DNA of 21,911 nucleotides from a virus. This document shows positions 13,645 through 21,500 of this stretch, one piece after another. Within the stretch, counting starts at the first letter, position 1. Every line of letters begins with the position of its first letter. Location: positions 1 to 21,911 of IMG/VR virus record IMGVR_UViG_3300049491_000865; one strand, given 5' to 3'. The notes below the pieces were generated by a model. The model saw only the letters and a program-made list of their open reading frames with translations. It was not told the origin of the DNA and searched no databases. Both the position numbers and the translations under genes were made by a program.

Positions 13645-15801
13645 ATGGCCAGTATTGAACATCCGCTGAACAAGGCCGTTTCTGACATCCTGGAAATGGC
13701 CGGTGGCCTCCGCGTCGAGAAGACGAGGAAGGGCGAGATGCGCATTCGCCTTGACGCTGAAGTCGAGCGCGAGCTGCGCAAGGCCCCGAAGGAGGTCGCA
13801 ACGCTGGAGAAGTCCATCGCCAAGGCCCTCAACGGCCAGGGAGACGCAGAGCGCCTTGCCTTCGAGAGTGACCCCACCCTCACGAACAAGTACGCGAGCA
13901 TCTACAAGCAGAAGACTCGGCTCATCCCCGACAAGCTGCTCAAGCGCATTGCCATCCAGGACGACCTCGTCGCCGCCATCATCCAGGCCCGACAGAATCA
14001 GATGTCGGCGTTCGGCAGGCCTCGCCCCGACCGCTTCAGCACCGGCTTCGTCATCGAGCCCCGCCAGGATGCCCTCGAAGCCCTGGAAAAGCTCAACGAC
14101 CCCGAGCTGAAGAAGCAGAAGAAGGAAGAGCTTCAGAAGCGCATTGCCAAGGTCACCAAGCGCATCATGACCTGCGGTGACGAAAGCCTCGACCTCGGCG
14201 GCGTCCAGGACAAGCTGACGTTCCCGATGTACATCAGCATGAGCATCCGCAATGCGGTCGTGCTCGGGCGCATCGCCACGGAAGTGATCTGGGTACCGAC
14301 CCCAGACGGTCAGAAGCGCTTTGCCTGCTTCCGCGTCATCGACGCCGGCACCATCTACCGCGCCGAGCCTCAGCAAGAGGCTGCGGAGCAGGTTCGCAAG
14401 CAAGCTCGCGCCCTCCTCGCCCAGCTCAAGAACGAGAAGTTGAAGCCTGAGCGCTTCCAGAACGACGAGTACGACTGGGTCCAGGCTATCGACGATCGTC
14501 CGGTCCAGGCCTTTACCGCTGAGGAATGCCTCGTCCACAATTTTTACCCGGTGCCTGACATCGAGCTTGACGGATACCCCGTCACCCCGCTCGACACCGT
14601 CATCAGCGCCGTCACCACCCACATCAACATCACCACCCACAACAAGCTCTACTTCCAGAGCGGTCGTGCGGCTCGCGGCATGCTCGTCATCAAGAGCGAC
14701 GACGTCGACGAGTCGGTGGTGGCTCGTGTTCGCCAGCAGTTCAACGCCCAGATCAACAGCGTCAACAACGCTTGGCGTATGCCGGTGTTCGGCGTCGGCG
14801 CCGAGGACGAGATCACATGGCAGCCCATCGATAGCGGTGGTCGTGACATGGAGTTCCAGTACCTCGCCGACATGAATGCCCGCGTGATCTTGAGTGCATT
14901 CGCGATGTCGCCGGAAGAGCTGCCGGGCTGGTCCTACCTCAGCCGAGGCACCAACAATCAAGCTCTGTCTGAGGGCAACAACGAGTACAAGATGGAGGCC
15001 GCACGCGACGTCGGCATTCGCCCCCTGCTCGCTCAGTTTGAAGACTTCCTCAACCACGCCCTTCTCCCCCTCTTCGACAAGACCCTGTCCGAAACCTGTG
15101 TCCTGAAGCTCGTCGGTCTCGACGCCGAGACCGCTGAGAAGGAGAGCGTTCGTCTCCAGCAGGACATGCCTGTCCACATGACCTACGACGAGGTCTTGGA
15201 AAAGGTCGAGAAGAAGGCCATTGGCAAGCGCTTTGGCGGCGAGTTCCCATTGAACCCGCAGTACCAGGCCATCCTCGACAAGTACATCACCGTGGGCCAG
15301 CTCCTGGAGGAGTTCTTCGGTGTCACCGGCGCCGCCAAGGATCCGCAGTGGGCGTACGTCCGTGACCCGTTCTGGTTCCAGTGGCAGCAGCAGATGATGG
15401 CTCAGCAGCAAGCTGAGCAACAGCAACAGCAGGCCCAGGCCCAGCAACAGGCCGGCAACGTCAACCCGCCCCAAGAAGGTGAGGAGGGCGGTGGTGGTGA
15501 AGATGGCACGGGCCAGGGCGAAAGCGCGAAGCCCACGCAAGAAACCTCCAAGACCGAGAACCAGAAGTCGAGCGATGCCGAAGCCAGCAGCGGCGGCGAT
15601 GACCTGTCGACGGCTGCGGATCAGGCTATGGGCGCTCTATCGAAGGCTGAGAAGCAACTCCCCGCATCCAAGCGCAAGCTCTTGCACCAGCAGAAGATGA
15701 TGGTGCAGGACTTCCTCAAGGGCTGGGAAGAGGACGCCAAGGAAGCTCATGCCTCCATCCTCGAAGTTGCTGAGAAGCTGAATCCGAAGAAGAAGGCGTA
15801 G
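13645..15801 (+). CDS. Portal protein
   Basis: A 718-aa portal candidate, the dodecameric ring through which DNA enters the head. The middle part has typical portal features: an N-terminal helical region, ISMSIRNAVVLGRIATEVIW (about 193-212), the clip/wing-like stretch NKLYFQSGRAARGMLVIKSD, and DMEFQYLADMNARVILSAFAMSPEELPGW followed by a Ser/Asn-rich loop. This last pattern resembles HK97/SPP1-type portals, where substrate residues precede 'IA.afgVPp.llg'. The C-terminal ~150 residues are low complexity: a Gln-rich run (QQQAEQQQQQAQAQQQ), then Gly/Glu and Ser/Lys stretches, and a final coiled-coil-like Lys-rich helix. Position between terminase and MuF-like genes supports the call. Its stop codon lies in a hairpin shared with the next gene's start. 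Confidence 0.85.
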   Translation: MASIEHPLNKAVSDILEMAGGLRVEKTRKGEMRIRLDAEVERELRKAPKEVATLEKSIAKALNGQGDAERLAFESDPTLTNKYASIYKQKTRLIPDKLLKRIAIQDDLVAAIIQARQNQMSAFGRPRPDRFSTGFVIEPRQDALEALEKLNDPELKKQKKEELQKRIAKVTKRIMTCGDESLDLGGVQDKLTFPMYISMSIRNAVVLGRIATEVIWVPTPDGQKRFACFRVIDAGTIYRAEPQQEAAEQVRKQARALLAQLKNEKLKPERFQNDEYDWVQAIDDRPVQAFTAEECLVHNFYPVPDIELDGYPVTPLDTVISAVTTHINITTHNKLYFQSGRAARGMLVIKSDDVDESVVARVRQQFNAQINSVNNAWRMPVFGVGAEDEITWQPIDSGGRDMEFQYLADMNARVILSAFAMSPEELPGWSYLSRGTNNQALSEGNNEYKMEAARDVGIRPLLAQFEDFLNHALLPLFDKTLSETCVLKLVGLDAETAEKESVRLQQDMPVHMTYDEVLEKVEKKAIGKRFGGEFPLNPQYQAILDKYITVGQLLEEFFGVTGAAKDPQWAYVRDPFWFQWQQQMMAQQQAEQQQQQAQAQQQAGNVNPPQEGEEGGGGEDGTGQGESAKPTQETSKTENQKSSDAEASSGGDDLSTAADQAMGALSKAEKQLPASKRKLLHQQKMMVQDFLKGWEEDAKEAHASILEVAEKLNPKKKA

Positions 15802-15834
15802 ATCTAAGAAGCTCTGTCTGAATCTTAGATTTAT
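15798..15834 (+). promoter_or_regulatory. RNA hairpin covering the start codon of the second HNH gene
   Basis: GTAGATCTAAGA (15798-15809) can pair with TCTTAGATTTAT (15823-15834): 10 Watson-Crick and 2 G-U pairs around a 13-nt loop. The stem contains the portal stop codon on one side and AU of the HNH start codon (15833) on the other, so the folded mRNA would hide the start. Ribosomes finishing the portal gene could open it. T4 gene 49 (endonuclease VII) is known to be controlled by a leader hairpin; similarity of role here is inference. Confidence 0.55.
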
Positions 15835-16234
15835 GGCAAGGACACAACAAGAAAAAGCCGAAGCCCGCAAAGTCGCATCTCTCAAGTATGCCCAAAAGCC
15901 AGAGGCAAAGGCAAAGGCTGCTGAGAGGTACCGAAGGGTTCGCGACAATTCGGACTTTAAGACGAAGTCTAGGGCAAGCAAGCTGATGAGAGACCACGGA
16001 CTAACGCTGGTGGAGTACGACAAGATGCTTGCGTCCCAGATGTTTACTTGTGCAATCTGTGAGAAGCCATTTTCTGCCGCTGTCCCGAGAAGCGCGATGT
16101 CGCCCGTAGTTGATCACTGTCACAGTTCTAGCAAGATTCGAGGGATCTTGCATAGGAAGTGTAATGCTGCCATCGGTATTTTTCAGGACGACCCCACCCT
16201 TCTTCAAAAGTCGGCGAAGTACCTGGAGCGATAA
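15833..16234 (+). CDS. HNH endonuclease, recombination endonuclease VII family (copy 2)
   Basis: A 133-aa paralogue of the nuclease at 12254-12658, alignable through HGLT..YD.ML, C..C, VDHCH and RG(I/L)L...CN. Core residues are C73, C76, D94, H95, H97, C110 and N111. The third zinc ligand, Cys in copy 1, is His107 here (RGILHRKCN), which could still bind zinc. Copy 2 has a 10-residue longer loop between the first CxxC and DH. The N-terminus (1-48) is very basic. The gene looks less GC-rich than its neighbours, suggesting separate acquisition. No ribosome site precedes the ATG, which is predicted to lie in an RNA hairpin; the stop shares one base with the next start. Confidence 0.85.
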   Translation: MARTQQEKAEARKVASLKYAQKPEAKAKAAERYRRVRDNSDFKTKSRASKLMRDHGLTLVEYDKMLASQMFTCAICEKPFSAAVPRSAMSPVVDHCHSSSKIRGILHRKCNAAIGIFQDDPTLLQKSAKYLER

Positions 16235-16992
16235 TGAAGAAACTCAGCCTAACGAAGGGTGTCGTCAAAATAATTCATGATGCTGTTGATCTTTTGTTCG
16301 ACAAGGCCATCACCCGCTTCATCGGTCGTCCTCATGGTGACAAGCGCATCTACATCGGTACCAAGCCTCGTGTCGACCTAACCTCCCTCTTCATCTCGGC
16401 CAGCGCCGAGGAGCACGCCAAGGCCGACCAAGACATCCTCAGCAGCCTCATCCGCATCGCCGTCGGCTACGCCGAGGCGCAGCGTGAATCAGCCAAGGCG
16501 CAGACGGTCAAGGCCGTCGATGCCTGGCTCAACAACGCCCACGCCAAAGGTGTCGAGACCGACGTCAAGACCGTGCTCGGGGGCGAGTTGGAGCAGGTGT
16601 GGGGCAAGGCCGCAACTGCCATGCACCGCATCGTCGATACCGAGGCCAGCAACGCCCGCAACACCGGCACCCTTGACGGCGTCGTCCGCGTCAATGCGGC
16701 CATGGGCATCGAGGACCCGATCGTCTACTTCGTCGTCGTCCGCGACCAAGCCCTGTGCGAGGAGTGCAAGCGCCTCCACCTCATGGCTGATGGTGTGACC
16801 CCAAGGCTGTGGCATCTTTCCGAGATCGGACACGGCTACCACAAGAAGGGGCAAGACAGCCCAAAGGTTGGCGGTCTTCACCCGCATTGCCGATGCAGTT
16901 TGGTCACGCTGATGCCGGGCTACGGCTTCGACAAAGCGGGCATGGTTTCATATATCGAGCCCGACCACGACGAGATGAAGAAGCAGCGATAA
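16234..16992 (+). CDS. MuF-like (SPP1 gp7-type) minor head protein
   Basis: A 252-aa head morphogenesis protein. The C-terminal half has the MuF signature: RDQALCEECKRLH (170-182; C175, C178), a GHGYHKKG loop and GGLHPHCRCSLVTL (213-226; H216, C219, C221). The Cys/His residues probably hold a metal. The preceding helical region (about 60-150, with IVDTEASNARNTGTLDGV) is also typical, as Mu F-like proteins have a long helix before the motif. In SPP1 the homologue binds the portal and affects DNA exit. Position after the portal gene fits, with the second HNH gene inserted between. The ATG has GGAG 7 nt upstream. Confidence 0.85.
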   Translation: MKKLSLTKGVVKIIHDAVDLLFDKAITRFIGRPHGDKRIYIGTKPRVDLTSLFISASAEEHAKADQDILSSLIRIAVGYAEAQRESAKAQTVKAVDAWLNNAHAKGVETDVKTVLGGELEQVWGKAATAMHRIVDTEASNARNTGTLDGVVRVNAAMGIEDPIVYFVVVRDQALCEECKRLHLMADGVTPRLWHLSEIGHGYHKKGQDSPKVGGLHPHCRCSLVTLMPGYGFDKAGMVSYIEPDHDEMKKQR

Positions 16993-17013
16993 TCCAGCCA
17001 CAACCTTTTGGTT

Positions 17014-17484
17014 ATGGGGACGCTGCTGGCGCTAGTTCTGGGATTCTTCTTCGTCGAGGCTGCGGGATATTTCTTTCACCGCCTCCTGCACACGAAGTGG
17101 ACGGGCTCGTTGCATCGAGCCCACATGACCCATCACGTGAAGTTGTACCCGCCCGAGGACTACCTCAGCGACAAGTACCGTCCGGCAGGCGCTGACAACA
17201 CCACCTACCGCTTCCTCGTCGCTGGCGTCGTCATCGCCGCTCTCTTCTTCTGGTTGACGCCGCTGTGGCTGGCGATCCCAGTTGCCTTCGATCTGGCCGC
17301 CTTCGGCTGGCTCAACAGCTACGTCCACGATTCGACTCACATTCGTGGTCACTGGCTGGAGCGCTTCAAGCTGTATCAGAAGTGGCGAGCCATTCACTAT
17401 CTCCACCATGTCGACATGGGCAAGAACTTCGGCATCGTGACGTTCTTGGCCGATCGCGTAATGAAGACCTACCGCAAGGCCTGA
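17014..17484 (+). CDS. Fatty acid hydroxylase-superfamily membrane protein
   Basis: A 156-aa integral membrane protein with the multi-histidine pattern of di-iron hydroxylases/desaturases (fatty acid hydroxylase superfamily, which includes sterol desaturases and CrtZ-type carotene hydroxylases). Counting from the ATG at 17014, the boxes are HRLLH (22-26), HRAHMTHH (34-41), HDSTH (105-109) and HYLHH (128-132). Hydrophobic spans are at about 3-20 and 65-100 (two close passes). The boxes therefore fall on one side of the membrane, as expected. The chemistry would be oxygen-dependent hydroxylation of a lipid, but the substrate cannot be read from sequence. An in-frame TTG at 17008 is an alternative start; no ribosome site is visible. 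The last 16 nt overlap the convergent RlpA-like gene. It is an unexpected function within a head-gene cluster, so probably an auxiliary metabolic gene. Confidence 0.85.
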   Translation: MGTLLALVLGFFFVEAAGYFFHRLLHTKWTGSLHRAHMTHHVKLYPPEDYLSDKYRPAGADNTTYRFLVAGVVIAALFFWLTPLWLAIPVAFDLAAFGWLNSYVHDSTHIRGHWLERFKLYQKWRAIHYLHHVDMGKNFGIVTFLADRVMKTYRKA

Positions 17485-17828
17485 TTCGGGATCGGGATCA
17501 TCCACACCGTCTCCCATCCATTGGCCCTGAGGGCCCTCGTGGTGGCCGGGGCGAGGTCGACCATAGCGTGACGAGGTCCACGGTCCCCAACCCTCGCATA
17601 CACGCTCCTGTGCGTTCTGGGGTTGTAGATGTAGACCGTGCTCCGGCACGGTAGCGTGGGGTGGGCCACGACCAGATCCGTCTCCCTGAGGTCTCGCCGT
17701 AGACACGCGGCGTAGGCGACCGGGTTCCAGGGGTCGTTGACGTGGGAGAAGTTGGTGGCGATGCCGACCGACAAACCGGCGGCGACCTTCAGGAAGGCCA
17801 CAATTTTGCAGAGGGCAACTGAGATCAT
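17469..17828 (-). CDS. RlpA-like double-psi beta-barrel protein, probably secreted
   Basis: A 119-aa protein with a hydrophobic N-terminus (about 1-24, VALCKIVAFLKVAAGLSVGI) resembling a signal peptide or anchor. The rest matches the RlpA-like barrel: VVAHPTLPCRSTVYIYN (53-69), where RlpA has 'AAHktLPfGt.V.VtN'; YARVGDRGPRHAMVDL (77-92), equivalent to 'V.v.DRGP...r.iDLS'; and ATTRALRANG (95-104). The His and Asp that are catalytic in RlpA have counterparts H56 and D82. C42 and C61 could form the disulfide seen in relatives with 'TACG...TLPCG'. RlpA proteins cleave or bind peptidoglycan glycan strands, so a role in cell-wall attack or remodelling is plausible. The ATG lies 9 nt after the CTAT of a promoter-like motif; GGGG is the only ribosome-site-like sequence. 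Confidence 0.75.
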   Translation of the reverse strand: MISVALCKIVAFLKVAAGLSVGIATNFSHVNDPWNPVAYAACLRRDLRETDLVVAHPTLPCRSTVYIYNPRTHRSVYARVGDRGPRHAMVDLAPATTRALRANGWETVWMIPIPNQALR

Positions 17829-17835
17829 ACCCCAG

Positions 17836-17850
17836 TCATAGCGAATCTAG
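17836..17850 (-). promoter_or_regulatory. Promoter-like motif upstream of the RlpA-like gene
   Basis: The minus strand reads CTAGATTCGCTATGA. It shares the 15-mer GGCTAGATTCGCTAT with the groEL copy, and both overlap the TAG stop of the preceding gene. With TATGAC as the -10 element, +1 falls on the ATG at 17828, the same spacing as at the UvsW-like gene. This would give the RlpA-like gene its own leaderless transcript. Confidence 0.55.
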
Positions 17851-18068
17851 CCCCGGAAGTACTCCTCGACGTCGGCCTCGTAGCCCTCTCCCTCCAGTAC
17901 TTCCAGGAGGTTGCGGCTGTCCGAGACCAGGGCGAAGGGGCCGCCATCGCCAAACTCCCAGCCGACTCCAGCCACGGTCTGGAGGCGTTTGGCGCCTTCG
18001 ACATCGGTGCTGGTGATGAGAACTGCGCCCTCGCCGCAGTTGCCCATGTCGCTGAGCTTGATCTTCAC
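17847..18068 (-). CDS. Small hypothetical protein
   Basis: A 73-aa acidic protein with no family I recognise. The pattern (GAVLITSTDVEGAKRLQTV, FALVSDSRNLLEVLEGEGY) suggests a compact alpha/beta fold with two strand-helix repeats. The start is GTG and overlaps the stop of the upstream 126-aa gene by 4 nt (GTGA), so translation is probably coupled. The TAG stop lies within the promoter-like motif of the next gene. No membrane segment. The reading frame is preferred over alternatives because of this stop/start linkage. Confidence 0.6.
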   Translation of the reverse strand: MKIKLSDMGNCGEGAVLITSTDVEGAKRLQTVAGVGWEFGDGGPFALVSDSRNLLEVLEGEGYEADVEEYFRG

Positions 18069-18445
18069 GACTCAACTGCCTTGAGCTGGGGCTGGCGCAT
18101 GATGACCAGCTTCTCGGTCTGGCTGGGCTCGTAGCGGAGGCTGACAGCGGCCTCGGCTGCATCCCGATCGATGCCGCGCCACTCCATGGCGGCGAGGTAC
18201 TCTTCCTTCCACTTGGGGGAGCACTTGCCGACGATCGTGTCCAGGCTGGCGCGGAGGGTTCCGCTCTCCTGCTTGGCGCCCGCCTTGAGTCGGGTCAAGA
18301 CCTCTCCCTGGCGAGCCTTGAGCTGTGCCTGCTCTTCCTTCAGCTCCTCCTGGAGCCGGGACACGCGACGAGCCGCCACCTCCACCAGCTCCATCTCGGC
18401 CTGGGTGATGGTGCGCTTGGGGTTGGAAATCGCCTTGGTCTTCAT
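18065..18445 (-). CDS. Hypothetical coiled-coil protein
   Basis: A 126-aa protein I do not recognise. Residues 14-60 (ITQAEMELVEVAARRVSRLQ, then EELKEEQAQLKARQGEVLTR) form a strong heptad-patterned coiled coil. The remainder (61-126) contains KWKEEYLAAMEW and ends in a polar tail (RQPQLKAVES). AAGGAG lies 7 nt before the ATG, a clear ribosome site. It is first in a three-gene minus-strand run that interrupts the plus-strand head module. No copy of the TTCGCTATA motif precedes it; the 87-bp divergent gap to 18533 has no convincing host-type promoter that I can see. Confidence 0.65.
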   Translation of the reverse strand: MKTKAISNPKRTITQAEMELVEVAARRVSRLQEELKEEQAQLKARQGEVLTRLKAGAKQESGTLRASLDTIVGKCSPKWKEEYLAAMEWRGIDRDAAEAAVSLRYEPSQTEKLVIMRQPQLKAVES

Positions 18446-18532
18446 CTTTGTCTCCTTGAGTGTAGGAACAGACTACCACGATCTAGGTCTGGCGTCTACA
18501 AGAAAGAAGAAGCCACCGCAATCTTCACAGGT

Positions 18533-21500
18533 ATGGCAACCGGCATGATCATTGACGGCGTCTTCGCCTCGCAGGCGATCGACTCTTCTGGGGAAATCCT
18601 TGACGTCGAGGGTTGTGACATCTCCACCCTGTCCAAGGACGGCGTCGCCAACTACGAGCACAAGGAAGGCGACAAGAAGGGTTCGGGGAACAACGGCGAG
18701 GAGATCGTCGGCAAGATCGTCTACGCCAAGAAGGTGTTTGGCGCCAGCGACTGCGACACCGACCGCGAGAAGAAGTACTGGAGCGACATCAAGGTCCCCT
18801 TCGTCTACGGCATGGTTCGCCTCTACGACGGCGCCGGACACAGCGGTGCCCAGGCCCTCGCGGCCCAGATCCGAGACCACCACGCAAACGGTGACCCGAT
18901 CCTAGTCCGTTTCAGCATCGAGGGCTCTACCCTAGAGCGCGACGGCCAGCGCCTGAAGACCTCGGTCGCCCGCCGTGTCGCCCTCACCCTCAAGCCCTGC
19001 AATCGCACCGCCGTCTCTGGCCTCATCGAGGATCCGAAGGCGCCGATTGGCTTCGACAAGAAGCCTGCCAACCAGGAAGTCGAAGTCGACGACATCCTCG
19101 CCGGCCTCGTCGAGAAGGGTGAAGTTCTCCAGCACCCCAACTACACCAAGCTCGGCGGCGCCCACGAGCTGCAAGCCGACCCCCTCGTCGACGAAGACGC
19201 TCTCACAAAGACGGCAAAGCTCTGGGTCAAGGCCAAGATCTTGAAGGCCCTCACCGCCGGTAGCTACGCCGGCACCGCGCCCAGCAACCTCACCCAGGGC
19301 TCAGCGCTTCAGCGTGAGGACAGTGGTCTCCGCACCCGCATGAAGAATGCGGTCAACAATTACAAGCCGGCCAAGAACTTCGACAAGGCCGAGTTCAAGG
19401 CCTTCGCCAAGGCGTTCTTGCCTGAGGCCGATGACAGCTTCATGGATCACTTCGCCGATGTCGCCCACGACTACCACATGAAGCGTATGCGCAAGGCCGA
19501 GGAAGACCTGGACAAGGCCGCCAAGAAGTCGAAGCCGCTCCCGAGCCCCGACGACAGCAACGAGCTGGCTCTGGAGCCGAAGAAGGCGACGAAGAAGGAC
19601 TTGGAGTTCCCGCCCAAGGAGCCGAAGCCGAAGCTGCCCAAGCCGAGTTCGATCGCGCCCGCCCAAGGCAAGGAGCTGGAGGCGGCGATCAAGGCCACGC
19701 ACAAGTACAAGAAGGCGCGCAAGGACGGCACCGGTCCCACGGAACAGGTGCTGGAGCGACTTGTTCCTCACGTAGTCAATGGCGTCGAGCTGAGTGGCAA
19801 GGATCTGGCGCGTTACCTCAACATCCCCGAGCCGGCTCCGGTTCCACTTACGGTTCGCGGTGAGCCCGCGCTTCCGTCGGAGCATGCCAAGCCGCACTTC
19901 GATCACGAGACCGGCTACCTCCACGTGCCGCCGTCGAAGGCGACGTTCTCTATGACCACGGGTAAGTGGTCGCCCGGTCACACCGGCGGCAAGTTCAAGT
20001 TCTACATCCCCGGCCACTACGACCCGGCCCTACACGGCCCCGATGCTGGTGCTGGTGCAGGCATCGCCAAGAAGGAGCTGGAGAACTTCCACGGCCTACT
20101 CGACGACGAACAGCGCACGAAGTACCACGACGTCGCCATGGATAACTGGTCCAAGGCGCACCAACTCATGCACGCCGGTCAGACCCCGGACGAGCTGGCG
20201 ATGCACTCGGCCCTGTTCTCGATGCTGTCGCCAAACACGCCCGTGCCCATGCACGAGTTGATGTACGGCTACCTCGTCGATTCCATGAAGCACACCGGCA
20301 TCGACGCCCGCAATCCAGCTTTCGGTGGCAAGCTCGGCGAGAAGATCAGCGGTCTCCTCAGGAGCTGGCGGGCCTCGAAGGCACATGGCCGTGCCGCCAC
20401 CGAGAAGCCAGACCTGGAGAACCCGGAGGAGTTTGGGATCTTCGGTGACTGGAAGGGTCGTGACACAGGCGAGACTGCACCTACTCACGCACCCTCGCAC
20501 TGGGAGCGCGTCAAGCACGCAATCACCCTCGGCGGCGACCAAAAGTTCGACCCCAAGAACCCAGACAAGCCTGCTCGTAAGCAGGGCATGTTTGGATCCT
20601 TCATGCTGGCTCAGGACAAGTTCGGCAACATGGCCAAGTACGCCAAGAACCATGAGGCGTTCCACAAGCTCTTCCTGGAGCACGGCCCCAAGGACCCGAA
20701 GGAGATCGTGAACCAGCTCCTCCACCACAAGGTCGAGGGCGGCAAGTTCGACAACGCCCGCAAGACAGCCCAGAGGAGTGGCAAGACCTCGTTCAACTAT
20801 GGCGGTCAAGAGTATTCCCTCGACGCCAAATATCCACACGGTCTCATTATCGAGGGCCTGGCACCAAAGACGGGTCGCTTTGCCGTGACTATGTCTGGCG
20901 CCGGCAACATGTGGGTGCCCGACACGCACATGGTCCGCTACAACTTCGGCTTGGAGAAGGCTGGGTCTGCTAGCGACGATGAAGAGGATGATGACGACGA
21001 CTCGACGGGCAAGGACCAGAAGGACAAGCGCTCGATCAAGGCCATCAAGGCCATCCTTTGGAATGAGAACCACCACCACCTCATGAACAAGATGGACGAG
21101 TACTACACCAAGCACTCGCCCGCCATCGACCACATGGTCTCCCGCGCCGAGAAGAAGGGCTGGTACCTGCATGGTGCTACGCCCGAGGAGAAGCGGAAGA
21201 ACGCCACCTTCGGTGCCTTTTGGAAGAACTGGTCCGCGATCAAGGGCCATGAAGAGAGCCGTGGCTACCAGACCGGTTCCTCGAACGACTACAGCGACCA
21301 CCTCCCGTTCTGGGAAGCTGTCAAGCACTTGTTCAAGGCTGAGGACATGGACGAGTCGCTGCCGATGCGCACCGCCGCCATTCACTCGGCGTGGGTGAGG
21401 AAGTATGGCGAGATGGGGGCGCAGTACATGTTCATGCGTCACCTCCTGCCGCAGCTCCTGGGCGCCGCCGCCATCCGCACCGCTCCCCACACCATCCGCA

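Noticed and set aside
13606-15540. Long open frame on the minus strand (about 644 codons) opposite the portal gene
   Set aside because: It is a Leu/Val/Asp-rich mirror of the portal coding sequence, as expected in GC-rich DNA. The plus-strand frame has portal features and the correct operon context.
17521-17536. GGCCCTGAGGGCC stem-loop as a terminator for the plus-strand genes
   Set aside because: It lies inside the RlpA-like coding region, has a stem of only 5 bp and no following T-run.
18446-18532. Possible tRNA or host-type promoter in the divergent gap
   Set aside because: No cloverleaf can be drawn, and the best -35/-10 pair (TTGTAG with TGGTAG on the minus strand) is too weak to claim.
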